NCBI GenBank assembly: GCA_012960805.1
Contig: DUAO01000020.1
Coordinates: forward strand, 1-35,353
Direction of reading: 5' to 3'
Length of the DNA: 35,353 nucleotides
Origin: Flavobacteriales bacterium
Lineage (GTDB): Bacteria; Bacteroidota; Bacteroidia; Flavobacteriales; BACL11
The notes under the pieces were generated by a model. The model was not told the origin of the DNA. It ran no database searches and saw nothing but the letters and a program-made list of their open reading frames with translations. Below, piece after piece: positions 1-9,500 of this stretch; positions within the stretch are counted from its first letter, which is position 1, and each line of letters starts with the position of its first letter. The position numbers and the translations under genes were made by a program.

Positions 1-812
1 ACTCCAAAACCTTTTTTTGAAAAAGTAATACTTTGCGTGAAAGCATTTCCACTTGCATAATTCATTTTGCTTTCACTTAACACATTTGAAGGGTCATTAA
101 TCTTATATGCATACTCTCCATAATAGTTCAATCCTCCACGAATGATATTTAATCTACTTGCATAAGCGCTAACATTTTGCGGAATTTTAAAGATAAGATT
201 TTCTCTTTCTTGATATCTACTAACAAAACTCCCACCTAAGATGGCTTTTGTTTTTGTTTCACAACTAAATAAATCATTGACATTAATCTCTCCGTCAATA
301 CCTCTAAAAATACCATCAGCATAAGTGAAATGGGTTCTGCTTTTTCCGATAAAAGTTTTTAAATACATTCCTTTCAATGGACTATATTTTAATCTCACCC
401 CATCCATAGCATTGTCAATTCCTAAACTTTTTTCTTCATAGCTCCTGAAGATTAGTCCGCTACCTAATTGTTCATAATAATTACCTGCAGTTATTTCTAA
501 GCCATCAATACTGTATGTGGCATACCTGTAAGGAATACCATTCCCTTTAAATTCAGGATCATAATCCGCAAGAGCATTTAAATAACTTTCGTACCTTAAT
601 CCTGTTGTAAATTTTCCTTTTGTGTAGTTGATGTTGAGGTAGCTATTGCTTAAGATAATTTCATCAGCAGCTTCAGCTCCAATTAGCCCATCCTCTTGAT
701 AACTTTGCATATTTAAATCAAAATCACCATGAAATTCACCATTATTATCTTGCGCAAAACAGATGATGCTTACGCAAAGTGCAGTGAGAGATAACAGTAG
801 CTTTCTGATCAT
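1..812 (-). CDS. DUF6029-like outer-membrane protein, N-terminal 270 residues (partial)
   Basis: This gene is open at the left edge, so it is missing from the ORF track. I translated it from an ATG at 810-812. It begins with a signal peptide (MIRKLLLSLTALCVSIICFAQ) and continues without a stop to base 1. The body is rich in Tyr, Gly and Asn and alternates polar and hydrophobic residues, as in an outer-membrane beta-barrel. Phrases such as YEQLGSGLIFRSYEEKSLGI match what I recall of the Bacteroidota DUF6029 family; no function is established for it. The start codon overlaps the stop of the upstream thioredoxin gene by one base (TAATG), so the two are probably translationally coupled. The reading frame is certain, the family name less so. 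Confidence 0.8.
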   Translation of the reverse strand, partial: MIRKLLLSLTALCVSIICFAQDNNGEFHGDFDLNMQSYQEDGLIGAEAADEIILSNSYLNINYTKGKFTTGLRYESYLNALADYDPEFKGNGIPYRYATYSIDGLEITAGNYYEQLGSGLIFRSYEEKSLGIDNAMDGVRLKYSPLKGMYLKTFIGKSRTHFTYADGIFRGIDGEINVNDLFSCETKTKAILGGSFVSRYQERENLIFKIPQNVSAYASRLNIIRGGLNYYGEYAYKINDPSNVLSESKMNYASGNAFTQSITFSKKGFG

Positions 813-1306
813 TATTTTGCTATTTTTTCAATTTGCTCTAAGAGTTCATCTTCATCTCCATCAACATAGCCTTTGTGTTGCCATACAATTTTATTCGCAC
901 CATTTAGTAAGAATGTATGCGGAACAGTTGATACGCCCATTGCCCTTGCCAAATCTCGATTAGGATCCAAATAAACTTCATAATCCCAGTCAGAGGCATT
1001 TACATAAGGCGCCACTCTTGACATTGATCTTGTGTCATCAATTGAAATAGCAATAAGTTTTACTCCAGTTTCTTCTTGCCAATCCTCATATACTTCAGCA
1101 ATAGCGTTCAATTCTTTTTTACAAGGTTTACACCAAGTAGCCCAAAAACTAATTACAATTGGCTTTCCACTATTTTCAATTTTCTGTATATTGATATTTC
1201 CCCCATAAAGTGTTTTAACTTCAACTGATGGTAAAGTTCTGTTTTGGGAAAGGCTAAGAGTGGTAAATATTCCAATGACTGCTATGGTCAATATTAGTTT
1301 TTTCAT
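812..1306 (-). CDS. TlpA-like periplasmic thioredoxin (thiol-disulfide oxidoreductase)
   Basis: A 164-residue exported thioredoxin-fold protein. Residues 1-20 form a signal peptide. The active site WCKPC (Cys59, Cys62) sits in FWATWCKPCKKEL, the classic TlpA/ResA context. The cis-proline region appears as STVPHTFLL near residue 130. Such proteins reduce or exchange disulfides in the periplasm, with partners that vary by species. It has no T9SS sorting domain, unlike the two CxxC proteins upstream. It is followed with a one-base overlap by the DUF6029-like gene, suggesting that it services that outer-membrane protein. An Omp28-like gene lies upstream beyond a terminator. The partner is inferred from gene order only. 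Confidence 0.9.
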   Translation of the reverse strand: MKKLILTIAVIGIFTTLSLSQNRTLPSVEVKTLYGGNINIQKIENSGKPIVISFWATWCKPCKKELNAIAEVYEDWQEETGVKLIAISIDDTRSMSRVAPYVNASDWDYEVYLDPNRDLARAMGVSTVPHTFLLNGANKIVWQHKGYVDGDEDELLEQIEKIAK

Positions 1307-1364
1307 TTTATAAAGATTTTATTATTTGGCTAATTTAGTAATAATATCTGATTTATAGTATAAT

Positions 1365-1397
1365 AAAAAAACCCTGAAATATTCAGGGTTTTTTTAT
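1365..1397 (-). terminator. Rho-independent terminator after the Omp28-like gene
   Basis: A perfect 8-bp stem, ACCCTGAA/TTCAGGGT (1371-1389), with a 3-base loop is flanked by A7 and T7 tracts. It lies just downstream of the minus-strand Omp28-like gene and before the TlpA-like gene, so it should separate them into two transcription units. The A and T tracts make it look bidirectional, but no plus-strand gene ends here. Confidence 0.85.
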
Positions 1398-1416
1398 TTC
1401 TTATATGTTGTAATAA

Positions 1417-3234
1417 TTATTTAGCTATAATAATTTTCTTTACAGTAATTACATTGTTAGTATTGATATTTATAAAGTAAATGCCATTAGATAAAGATGA
1501 AACATTAATTATTTGTTTAACATCAGATGATAACACTAATTTACCAAATACATCATATATATCAACAGAAGTATAGTTGCCTTTAATTGTCAATACATCT
1601 TTTACTGGGTTGGGGTAAACTGAAAGCTTTGAGATTGTTTCGTCAACAAATAATGGCGGTGCACAAGCAGCAACACAACCAGCTAATGAATTATAGAATC
1701 CTGCACCAGTTCCTGGATCAGAACAATTGCCCTGCCCATCACAATCCCATGATGCTGCAGCTGCTCCGTTGGACTCAAAATTTGTTTGATCTTCAGTGCC
1801 ATAATTACCTGAACCACTTGCAATAATATTTCCGCCTGCATCTTTTACCGTATAAGACCCTCCAGATAGAAGTCCATCCCCATAAGAATCATAAATTATA
1901 AAAGAATAGCATTCGCCATTAGTTAATGTTGCGTAAGCAGTTGGAACAGTTGTGATTGCTCCTCCAGCATAAGGTCCTCCTGAAGCAATAGTAGAGCCAT
2001 TTTCTTGTAATACCCAAGTTATCTCATCACCATAAGTATCAGTTGTAATATCTATTGTTGCATTTCCTGGAGTTGCTGATCCTAAGCCTGCAAATGTAGT
2101 AGAGCCATTATTGTTTGAGGGATTCTGGTCTGCATTTCCATTTGGATTAGTAAGTGAAAAATTAACTGTATTAGTAATCATTGGAGTTACTGAAACATTT
2201 GGTATAGTAACAGTTTCAGTTCCAGCTGATGCTAAATTTCCAGTCCACGGATAAGTAATTGGTGTTCCTCCATTTATATCATATGTAATATCTAAGCTTG
2301 TTAAAGGAATATTACCATAATTTCTAATAACTACTTCAAGGTCTGTAGTGGGGGCACATAAAATATCTGTTGCAGATGAGCTCATACAATATGCGTCATA
2401 AGAATTTACAAAAACTACACTAGGATATACTTCTGTCCCACTTAAGATTTCTTGTTGCCCTTCACTAACAAAAGCAAGCACGGCAATATTTGTAGGATCT
2501 AAAGTAACTCCCGCAATATCTGTTGGCATTACCCAACTATATTGATTTGAATATAATGATCCAGGACTAAGAGTTTGAATATATTCTCCCCACTGTCCTG
2601 TTATCATATGCCTTAACATATGATTATGATTGTAATTACCATTTGGTAAAATTGAAGTTGGGTTCAATGACATTCCTGATTGAGGTCCTTCTACATTATT
2701 TTGTACAATAGCAATATTTAACATATTAGATGTCACAAATTGCGCTCCTGTATAATACACTTCAACATCTACAACTAACGTATTTGTAGCCATATCAACA
2801 CTTGCTTGTATCCCAACATTTACAGGTGATGAGTGAGTAAGCAATTGTGTTGAGGCAGAACCCCAATCACTTCTACTCATTGCCGTTCCCCCGCCTTGAG
2901 TCATTGAAAACTGATGTCTATTAACAGTTCCAGCAGGATATCCTGTCAATCCAGTTTGTCCTGCAATTGCAGCTCCAAAATTTGTATTGAAGTCTGTTCC
3001 AGCCCCTTGTGGAGTAGCATAGCCTCCAGTATGAATGTTTATAAGGAATACATCATTTGGATTTGCATCATGAAGTTGTTGCCCAATTTTATGACCGTCA
3101 GGACAATACCCACAGCTGATTCCTGTAAATTCTTCAAGAATAATATTTTTATTCTCAGGAGTTGTACTTACAAATGTTTGTGCATTTGCGGCTAGCGTTC
3201 CTAACGCAAAAACAAAGAGTAATACTTTTTTCAT
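1417..3234 (-). CDS. Omp28-like secreted protein with T9SS type A sorting domain
   Basis: A 605-residue exported protein. Residues 1-18 are a signal peptide. Residues 30-260 resemble the Bacteroidota Omp28 family, with EEFTGISCGYCPDGHK holding a thioredoxin-like CxxC (Cys41, Cys44). Then come a CARDB-like adhesion segment (about 285-380), a beta-rich segment with IYDSYGDGL, a Cys-containing linker (DCDGQGNCSDPGTG), and a C-terminal type A sorting domain starting SVYPNPVKDVL. T9SS would carry it across the outer membrane and remove this domain. The half from about residue 280 onward is paralogous to that of the redoxin gene at 3451-5001, while the N-terminal domains differ. The role is unknown; surface redox or adhesion is possible. 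Confidence 0.88.
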   Translation of the reverse strand: MKKVLLFVFALGTLAANAQTFVSTTPENKNIILEEFTGISCGYCPDGHKIGQQLHDANPNDVFLINIHTGGYATPQGAGTDFNTNFGAAIAGQTGLTGYPAGTVNRHQFSMTQGGGTAMSRSDWGSASTQLLTHSSPVNVGIQASVDMATNTLVVDVEVYYTGAQFVTSNMLNIAIVQNNVEGPQSGMSLNPTSILPNGNYNHNHMLRHMITGQWGEYIQTLSPGSLYSNQYSWVMPTDIAGVTLDPTNIAVLAFVSEGQQEILSGTEVYPSVVFVNSYDAYCMSSSATDILCAPTTDLEVVIRNYGNIPLTSLDITYDINGGTPITYPWTGNLASAGTETVTIPNVSVTPMITNTVNFSLTNPNGNADQNPSNNNGSTTFAGLGSATPGNATIDITTDTYGDEITWVLQENGSTIASGGPYAGGAITTVPTAYATLTNGECYSFIIYDSYGDGLLSGGSYTVKDAGGNIIASGSGNYGTEDQTNFESNGAAAASWDCDGQGNCSDPGTGAGFYNSLAGCVAACAPPLFVDETISKLSVYPNPVKDVLTIKGNYTSVDIYDVFGKLVLSSDVKQIINVSSLSNGIYFININTNNVITVKKIIIAK

Positions 3235-3268
3235 TTTATATATATTTTAATTTATAAATTTAATTTCT

Positions 3269-3276
3269 CAAAATTA
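3269..3276 (-). promoter_or_regulatory. Putative -7 promoter element of the Omp28-like gene
   Basis: On the minus strand this reads TAATTTTG, matching the Bacteroidota -7 consensus TAnnTTTG, 34 bases upstream of the start codon. It sits inside a block of about 26 bases nearly identical to the block upstream of the redoxin gene (5030-5054). No good -33 TTG is visible at the expected distance, so the block may also hold another site. Confidence 0.45.
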
Positions 3277-3450
3277 CGAATAAAAAATGGATTATGTGTA
3301 TTTTTCTTAAAGATAATAGCACATAAACGAAAGTCATATTTGTATTAAAAAAGATAGAATGACTAGAAAAGAATGTAATTATTTTTAGTATTGTTCTTTA
3401 TTTACTATTTGTGATTGTAAGCTTATTTTCTAAATAATATGAAGAAGGAA

Positions 3451-5001
3451 TTACTTAGCTATAGTAATTTTCTTTACAGTAATTACATTGTTAGTATTGA
3501 TGTTTATAAAGTAAATACCATTAGATAAAGATGAAACATTAATTGTTTGTTTAGCATCAGATGATAACACTAACTTTCCATAGATATCATAAATTTCTAC
3601 TGACTTATAAATACCATTAATAGTTAATACATCCTTCACTGGGTTAGGATAAACTAAAAGATTTGAAATTTCTTCATATGCAGATAAAGGAGGTAAACAA
3701 GCACTTTGACAAGCACTTTGAGTTGAATACATTCCATTTCCTGTTCCAGGATCAGAACAGTTGCCCTGACCATCACAATCCCAAGATATGGGGCTTGATA
3801 TTTCAGTTCTAAATTGAGTTTTTTCCTCATCAGAAAATTGACCGCCAGAAGCTAAGGTATAACCGTTTCCATCAGTGACCAAATAACTCCCCTGTCCATA
3901 ACTACAACAAATACCATCACCGTAGGAATCATAAATAGTAAATGTATAGCACTCATCTTGTGAAAGAGTTGTTGTAACAGGAGTTTGAGGCGAAACAGAT
4001 CCATCTGCATATGGACCGCCTGACGCAATTCCAACTCCAGAACTTGATTTAATATCCCAAGTAGTTTCTGAACCATATTGATCAGTTGTAATTTCAACAG
4101 TTACATCTACATGTGCAGTTTGGTAAGCTAATGTAGCGGTAAAATTAATATCATTGTTTGACATATCATCATCAGATCCTCCATTTGGATTCGTAGTTTT
4201 AATATCAATACTTGATGTGCCAGTAATTCCAGTGATAGTTGGAAGTGTAATAGTAGCAAGTTGATAAGTAGCAAGGTTACCTGTCCATGGCGTAACAGAA
4301 TTTTGAACACCATTTACTAGCACCTCAATATCAAAAGAAGTAAGTGTAGTTAATCCGTAATTTTGCACTTTAATTTCAGGAGTCAAATTGCCTAAACAAG
4401 TTTCAGTTGCACCTTCATAAGCCATTGCTTTTACATCATTTATATTTGTAGTAGGAGGTGGGCATGAACTTACAAAACTATAAGGATTTGAACTTTGACC
4501 AGATTCTATAAGCACCCTGTCAGGACAAATTCTATAAATTGTTGGCCAATAACCGATAGAATAAGCATTTTTAACAGCATTTGTATTTACTGTTCCATCA
4601 GTACAAAATATAGGATAAGGAGTGCCTGCAACCCAATTTCCCATTGTACTACTTCCTGTTCCATTTAGTTCAGCGACCGTTCCTTGATCCCCTTCAATAA
4701 AAAATACCATCACATCATTAGTAGTTGTCGGGCTAACATTAGGATAGCCAGAAGGTCCATGATCAATATATAAATTTTCTAAAGCGCCAGAAACATGATA
4801 ATTCCAACAGGGGCCACACCAAATTGCAGAAAAGTCAAGAAATACAGTGTATCCTTGATCTAGTAGATTATATAGATTGTGACTTGTCCCGTTAAGATCT
4901 ACTAGCGTAAAATCTGGAGCAATACTACCATCTGGTAATTGTGCTTGTGCATTGTTGAACGATAATAGAGCAACAATTGCAAATAGTAATAATTTTTTCA
5001 T
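3451..5001 (-). CDS. Secreted redoxin-domain protein with T9SS type A sorting domain
   Basis: A 516-residue exported protein. A signal peptide (1-20) precedes a thioredoxin/redoxin domain with APDFTLVDLNG and the active site WCGPC (Cys62, Cys65). After about residue 190 come a CARDB-like beta domain (LTPEIKVQNYGLTTLTSFD), a beta-rich domain with CYTFTIYDSYGDG, the Cys-rich linker DCDGQGNCSDPGTG, and a YPNPVKDVL sorting domain ending VKKITIAK. The enzyme-like domain should be released to, or tethered at, the cell surface by T9SS. From the beta domain onward it is a close paralogue of the Omp28-like gene next door, suggesting domain shuffling or gene conversion. No clear terminator hairpin is visible in 3301-3450. 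The substrate is unknown. Confidence 0.9.
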   Translation of the reverse strand: MKKLLLFAIVALLSFNNAQAQLPDGSIAPDFTLVDLNGTSHNLYNLLDQGYTVFLDFSAIWCGPCWNYHVSGALENLYIDHGPSGYPNVSPTTTNDVMVFFIEGDQGTVAELNGTGSSTMGNWVAGTPYPIFCTDGTVNTNAVKNAYSIGYWPTIYRICPDRVLIESGQSSNPYSFVSSCPPPTTNINDVKAMAYEGATETCLGNLTPEIKVQNYGLTTLTSFDIEVLVNGVQNSVTPWTGNLATYQLATITLPTITGITGTSSIDIKTTNPNGGSDDDMSNNDINFTATLAYQTAHVDVTVEITTDQYGSETTWDIKSSSGVGIASGGPYADGSVSPQTPVTTTLSQDECYTFTIYDSYGDGICCSYGQGSYLVTDGNGYTLASGGQFSDEEKTQFRTEISSPISWDCDGQGNCSDPGTGNGMYSTQSACQSACLPPLSAYEEISNLLVYPNPVKDVLTINGIYKSVEIYDIYGKLVLSSDAKQTINVSSLSNGIYFININTNNVITVKKITIAK

Positions 5002-5030
5002 TTCTTTTTGTTTTTAGATTTAATAGTTTT

Positions 5031-5038
5031 CAAAATTA
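5031..5038 (-). promoter_or_regulatory. Putative -7 promoter element of the redoxin gene
   Basis: The minus strand reads TAATTTTG (consensus TAnnTTTG) 29 bases upstream of the start codon. The surrounding block TCAAAATTAC.AATAAAAA.TGGATT recurs upstream of the Omp28-like gene with one substitution and one extra base. Confidence 0.45.
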
Positions 5039-5099
5039 CAAATAAAAATGGATTTGAACTAATGTAAAAAGGAAAAATTTTATGCACCCAATAGCACTC

Positions 5100-5129
5100 T
5101 TGTTTTTAAGATTAAATAGTGTATATTTG
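5100..5129 (+). promoter_or_regulatory. Bacteroidota-type promoter of the small T9SS cargo gene
   Basis: TTG at 5100-5102 and TATATTTG at 5122-5129 are separated by 19 bases. This matches the Bacteroidota -33 (TTTG/TTG) and -7 (TAnnTTTG) arrangement. The start codon follows 17 bases later. It is the best-formed promoter in the window. Confidence 0.6.
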
Positions 5130-5146
5130 TAAAAAAATAATTAATA

Positions 5147-5857
5147 ATGAGAAAAATTATACTTTTTATACTCGTGCTAGGTCAAATAAGCTTTGCTATC
5201 GCTCAAAGTTTGGTAGTTACTGGAGGCACTTCTTTTAATGATGATCCTAATGTGCAAATTGCTCATCATTTGGATATAAAGAATACTTCTGCTAATACAA
5301 TAACTGTAGAATGTCAAAAAACCAATTTAACCTTACCATTAGGTGCAGCATCTTTCTATTGTTTCGCTGGTAATTGTTATTCTGCAAGCTCAACAAACCC
5401 TAGTAGCTCAGCTGTTCTTGCTCCGGGTCAGGAAATTTCTTTTAATAATTCACCTCCAGATACTGATGCACATTCCGGATACTATGATGCATATGGCGCT
5501 TCAGGAGTTGCTGAGGTTCAATATTGTTTTTATGATGTCAACAATTTTTCAGATCAAACCTGCGTAATCATTACTTATGATTGTAGTACTACTACTGGCA
5601 TTAATGATTTTAATGAGCTTTCTGAAATAAGTGATTTTTATCCTAACCCCGCTAATGGCTTAACAAATTTTATATTTAACGGAACAAAAGCACAATTAAA
5701 AATTATTGATATTTTAGGAAATGAAATTAAAGTTCTTCAGCTTGAACAGCCGGGAGTAAAAAAAATAGACTTAACTGATATGAGTAAAGGAATTTACTTT
5801 GGAAAATTAGTAATAAACAATAAAGTAACCACAATTAAGAAATTGATTGTAAAGTAG
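5147..5857 (+). CDS. Small secreted protein with T9SS type A sorting domain
   Basis: A 236-residue protein. It has a signal peptide (1-19), a beta-rich body of about 130 residues, and a C-terminal sorting domain beginning SDFYPNPANGLTNF at about residue 162 and ending TTIKKLIVK. The body has five cysteines (for example ECQ, YCFAGNC, YCF, TCV) and phrases such as VQIAHHLDIKNTS and AGVAEVQYCF-like strands, suggesting an immunoglobulin-like fold stabilised by disulfides. I do not recognise a catalytic motif. It stands alone between divergent promoters and its own terminator, so it is probably a single-gene transcript. It sits next to two other T9SS cargo genes and upstream of sprA. An adhesin or matrix role is possible but not shown. 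Confidence 0.87.
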   Translation: MRKIILFILVLGQISFAIAQSLVVTGGTSFNDDPNVQIAHHLDIKNTSANTITVECQKTNLTLPLGAASFYCFAGNCYSASSTNPSSSAVLAPGQEISFNNSPPDTDAHSGYYDAYGASGVAEVQYCFYDVNNFSDQTCVIITYDCSTTTGINDFNELSEISDFYPNPANGLTNFIFNGTKAQLKIIDILGNEIKVLQLEQPGVKKIDLTDMSKGIYFGKLVINNKVTTIKKLIVK

Positions 5858-5878
5858 AAAAAAATAAAATAGTTTTTT

Positions 5879-5912
5879 AAAACCCTGTACTTTAGTGCAG
5901 GGTTTTCTTTTT
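5879..5912 (+). terminator. Rho-independent terminator of the small T9SS cargo gene
   Basis: The hairpin AAAACCCTGTAC-TTTA-GTGCAGGGTTTT has a 12-bp stem with one G-U wobble and a 4-base loop, followed by CTTTTTTT. It starts about 20 bases after the stop codon and separates this gene from ruvA. Confidence 0.85.
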
Positions 5913-5938
5913 TATGGTGCTAGATATAATCAAATCAT

Positions 5939-5946
5939 TAAATTTG
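5939..5946 (+). promoter_or_regulatory. Putative -7 element upstream of ruvA
   Basis: TAAATTTG matches TAnnTTTG and lies 34 bases before the ruvA start, after the upstream terminator. No clear -33 element accompanies it. It could drive ruvA and sprA, which are only 15 bases apart. Confidence 0.4.
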
Positions 5947-5980
5947 CCTACTTATAATAGAATGGATTTTAAATAAACAG

Positions 5981-6565
5981 ATGATAACACATATTCAGGG
6001 AAAATTAATTGAAAAAACACCAACTTATGTAGTTGTAGATGTAAATGGTATTGGGTATAAAATAAAAATATCATTGCAAACATTTTCTGCTATTGACGGT
6101 GAATTATGCAAACTATTTACTCACCTTTCAGTAAAAGAAGATTCACACACCTTATTTGGTTTTTATGAAGAAAGTGAGCGTCATTTATTTCGGAATTTAA
6201 TTTCAGTTTCAGGAGTAGGCCCTAGTACAGCACAAGTAATTTTATCCACCTATTCTCCCCAAGAAATAATACACCATATTACAACTGCTGATGTGACGGC
6301 CGTACAAAGCGTGAAAGGAATAGGTGCGAAAACAGCTCAAAGAATTATTATTGACCTAAAAGATAAAGTAGCAAAAGGGATGCCTACTTCTGATTTATTG
6401 TTTGATGCAGTAGACAATACTACTAAGGAAGAAGCGTTATCTGCATTACTAGCTTTAGGATTTGCTAAAAAAGGGGCAGAGGGTAAAATTGATAAAGTAT
6501 TGAAATTAAACTCTGATATTGTAAGTGTTGAAGACTTAGTGAGAATGGCATTAAGCCAGATGTAA
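5981..6565 (+). CDS. ruvA: Holliday junction branch migration protein RuvA
   Basis: A 194-residue protein of the usual RuvA length. Domain I is an OB fold (MITHIQGKLIEKTPTYVVVDVNGIGYKI). Domain II carries two helix-hairpin-helix motifs, LISVSGVGPSTAQVIL and VQSVKGIGAKTAQRII, that contact the DNA backbone. Domain III (TKEEALSALLALGFAKK) binds RuvB. A RuvA tetramer holds the four-way junction while RuvB drives branch migration in recombinational repair. The gene lies 15 bases upstream of sprA. That pairing is, as I recall, common in flavobacteria and probably reflects conserved gene order rather than shared function. Confidence 0.97.
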   Translation: MITHIQGKLIEKTPTYVVVDVNGIGYKIKISLQTFSAIDGELCKLFTHLSVKEDSHTLFGFYEESERHLFRNLISVSGVGPSTAQVILSTYSPQEIIHHITTADVTAVQSVKGIGAKTAQRIIIDLKDKVAKGMPTSDLLFDAVDNTTKEEALSALLALGFAKKGAEGKIDKVLKLNSDIVSVEDLVRMALSQM

Positions 6566-6580
6566 TTACTTTATTAGGAA

Positions 6581-9500
6581 TTGAAAAAAGCAATTTTTTA
6601 CAACATATCATTCTTATTTTTTGCACTAATTTTTAGTGTAAGTGTATTGGCACAATCAGCTTCCGATTCAAGTTTGGCGTTTCCATTTTCTGGAAGTCAA
6701 TCAGGAGGGCTGTTTATGGGGACTCCTCCTAATATAAGTTCTGAAGTAAATTATGATTTTACAAATAATCAATACTTTATTCAAAATAAAATAGGTGGCT
6801 TAGATGCCGGCAAACCAAGAACTTTTGGGTTTAAGGAATATCAGCAATATAAATTGAATAAATCCATTGCAGAGTATTGGGATTTAAAATCAGGAGAACG
6901 AAAAGGAAATCAATCTTCAGTATTTGGGTTTCCTAAATTATTTATTCCAGGCCAGGCTTTTGATAGAATTTTTGGTGGTAATGCGGTAGATATTCGTCCT
7001 CAAGGTTCTGCTGAACTTATTTTTGGGCTAAAGATTAACAGATTGGATAACCCTCAGTTACCTGAAGAACAAAGAAAAACGACTTCTTTTGATTTTCAAG
7101 AAAAAATTCAGATAAATGTGATTGGGAAGATTGGAGATAAATTAAAATTAACTACTAATTTTAATACCGAAAGCACTTTTGATTTTGAGAATCAGATGAA
7201 GTTGGAATATACAGGTTATGAAGATGAAATCATTAAAAAGCTAGAAGTCGGGAATGTGAGTTTGCCGTTAAACGGTACGCTAATTACCGGTAGTCAGTCG
7301 CTTTTTGGTTTTAAAACTCAACTCCAATTTGGACGAACTACAATAACAGGAATTCTTTCTCAGCAAAAAAGCACAACTTCTGAAATTGAAGTAAGTGGTG
7401 GCGCTCAAACCTCAGAATTTGATGTGTATGCTGATCAATATGAAGCTAACAAACACTTCTTTTTAGCGCATTATTTTAAGGATAATTATGATATAGCTTT
7501 GGAAAATTTGCCTTTTGTTAATTCCCCCATCAGCATCACTAAAGTTGAAGTATGGGTAACAAACAAAACAGGTACAACTAATGATACTCGAAACATTGTT
7601 TCCTTTTTAGATTTAGGTGAAAATTCTCAGAATATTTATAATTCTACCTTTGTAACAGCGCAAGGAGGTTGGGGTCAATATGATCAATATCCTGTAATGG
7701 GGAGTCCCGCTACTAATCCGCCTTATCAGTATGCTTCAAATAATTTGTATCAGAATTTGCTGGATAATTATAATATCAGAAATATTAATGATGTAAATAG
7801 TGTGCTTAATTCTGGTTTAGGAATTTTTAATGGACAAGATTATGAGAAGTTAGAAAGAGCACGCAAGCTTTCAGAATCAGAATTTACAGTGCATAATCAA
7901 TTAGGATATATTTCCTTAAATCAAGCGCTCAATAATGATGAGGTATTGGCAGTTGCTTTTCAATATACTATTGGTAGTCAAACTTTTCAGGTCGGAGAAT
8001 TAACTTCAACAGGCCCCAATGCTCCCGATGTGTTAATTGTAAAATTATTAAAAGGGACAAATTTTACGCCATCACTTCCTAACTGGGACTTGATGATGAA
8101 AAACATCTATGCGTTAGGAGCCTACCAAATGAGTAGAGATGGTTTTGTGCTGGATGTAGTTTATGAAAATACTGAGGAATCTGGCGCCTTAACAAATTAT
8201 TTAGGAGAAGGAAATCTGCAAGGAATACCTTTAATTAAAGTGCTAAATTTAGATAGATTAAATCAGCAAATGGATATTCAGCCAGATGGAGTATTTGATT
8301 TTATTGAAGGAATTACTGCTCGTTCTTCCAACGGAAGAGTAATATTTCCTGTTCGCGAACCTTTTGGCTCGCATTTATACAACAAAATTAATGATCCAAC
8401 ACTTGCTAAAAAATATGTGTATCAGGCTTTATACGATTCAACCCTTACTGTTGCCCAGCAATATCCTGAACTGAATAAATTTAGGCTGAAAGGAACCTAT
8501 CAATCCTCATCAGGAGCAGAAATTCGTTTGAATGCTATGAATGTGCCGGAAGGTTCGGTAACGGTAACAGCAGGTTCACAAAAACTAACAGAAAATCAGG
8601 ATTATACAGTTGATTACATGTTGGGGCGTGTAACGATTATTAATGAAGGGATTCTGAATTCTGGCGTACCAATTAAAATATCTTTAGAAAATAATTCTTT
8701 ATTTGGTATTCAGAATAAAACATTAGTTGGGCTGCATGCTGATTATGAGATTAATAAAGATTTCTTAATTGGAGCTACTATGTTAAATTTAACTGAAAGA
8801 CCGTATACCACAAAAATTAACACAGGAGAAGAGCCAATTTCTAATACAATTTGGGGCTTGGATGGAAATTATCAAACAGAAGTACCTTGGTTAACGCGTG
8901 CTGTCGATTGGTTGCCTTTATTGGAAACTAAAGCCAAATCTCGTTTAATAGCAACTGCTGAATTTGCACATCTTATCCCCGGGCACCATAGTGCTGTTGG
9001 AGATAAAGGAGTTTCTTATATTGATGATTTTGAATCCAGTAGAACCTCAATAGATATTAAAAATATGGGAGCTTGGCGTATGGCATCTATTCCTGAAAAG
9101 CAAGAAGATATTTTTGAAAACTCAGCTGTTAATGATAATTTATCATTAGGTTATAAAAGAGCAAAATTAGCTTGGTATACTATTGATCCGCTCTTTTTCA
9201 GAAGCACATCTATTACCCCTCCTAATGTAAATAAAACAATAACATTAGCCAATGGCAATACTGTTGCTCAGCAATCTTATCATTATGCGCGTGAGGTGTT
9301 GGAAACAGAAGTTTTCCCTAATAAAGATCCTGATTTAGGAAGTCAAATTACAAATTTAGCAATACTTGATTTAGCTTATTATCCAACAGAAAGAGGGCCG
9401 AATAATTATACCGTTAACGGATTGAATGCTGATGGTAAATTAAACAATGCCTCTGAAAATTGGGCAGGGATAATGCGGAAGCTGGAAACAAATGATTTTG

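Noticed and set aside
1587-3195. Plus-strand ORFs at 1587-1826 and 2914-3195
   Set aside because: Both are antisense shadows of the Omp28-like gene, whose signal peptide, CxxC and sorting domain are all in frame.
3235-3450. Longest gene-free stretch checked for small RNA, tRNA or terminator
   Set aside because: Apart from the promoter block at 3268-3293, no cloverleaf, hairpin with T-run or coding frame was seen.
3852-4313. Two minus-strand ORFs (81 and 61 residues) inside the redoxin gene
   Set aside because: They are alternate frames of a well-supported gene and have no start context or recognisable motif.
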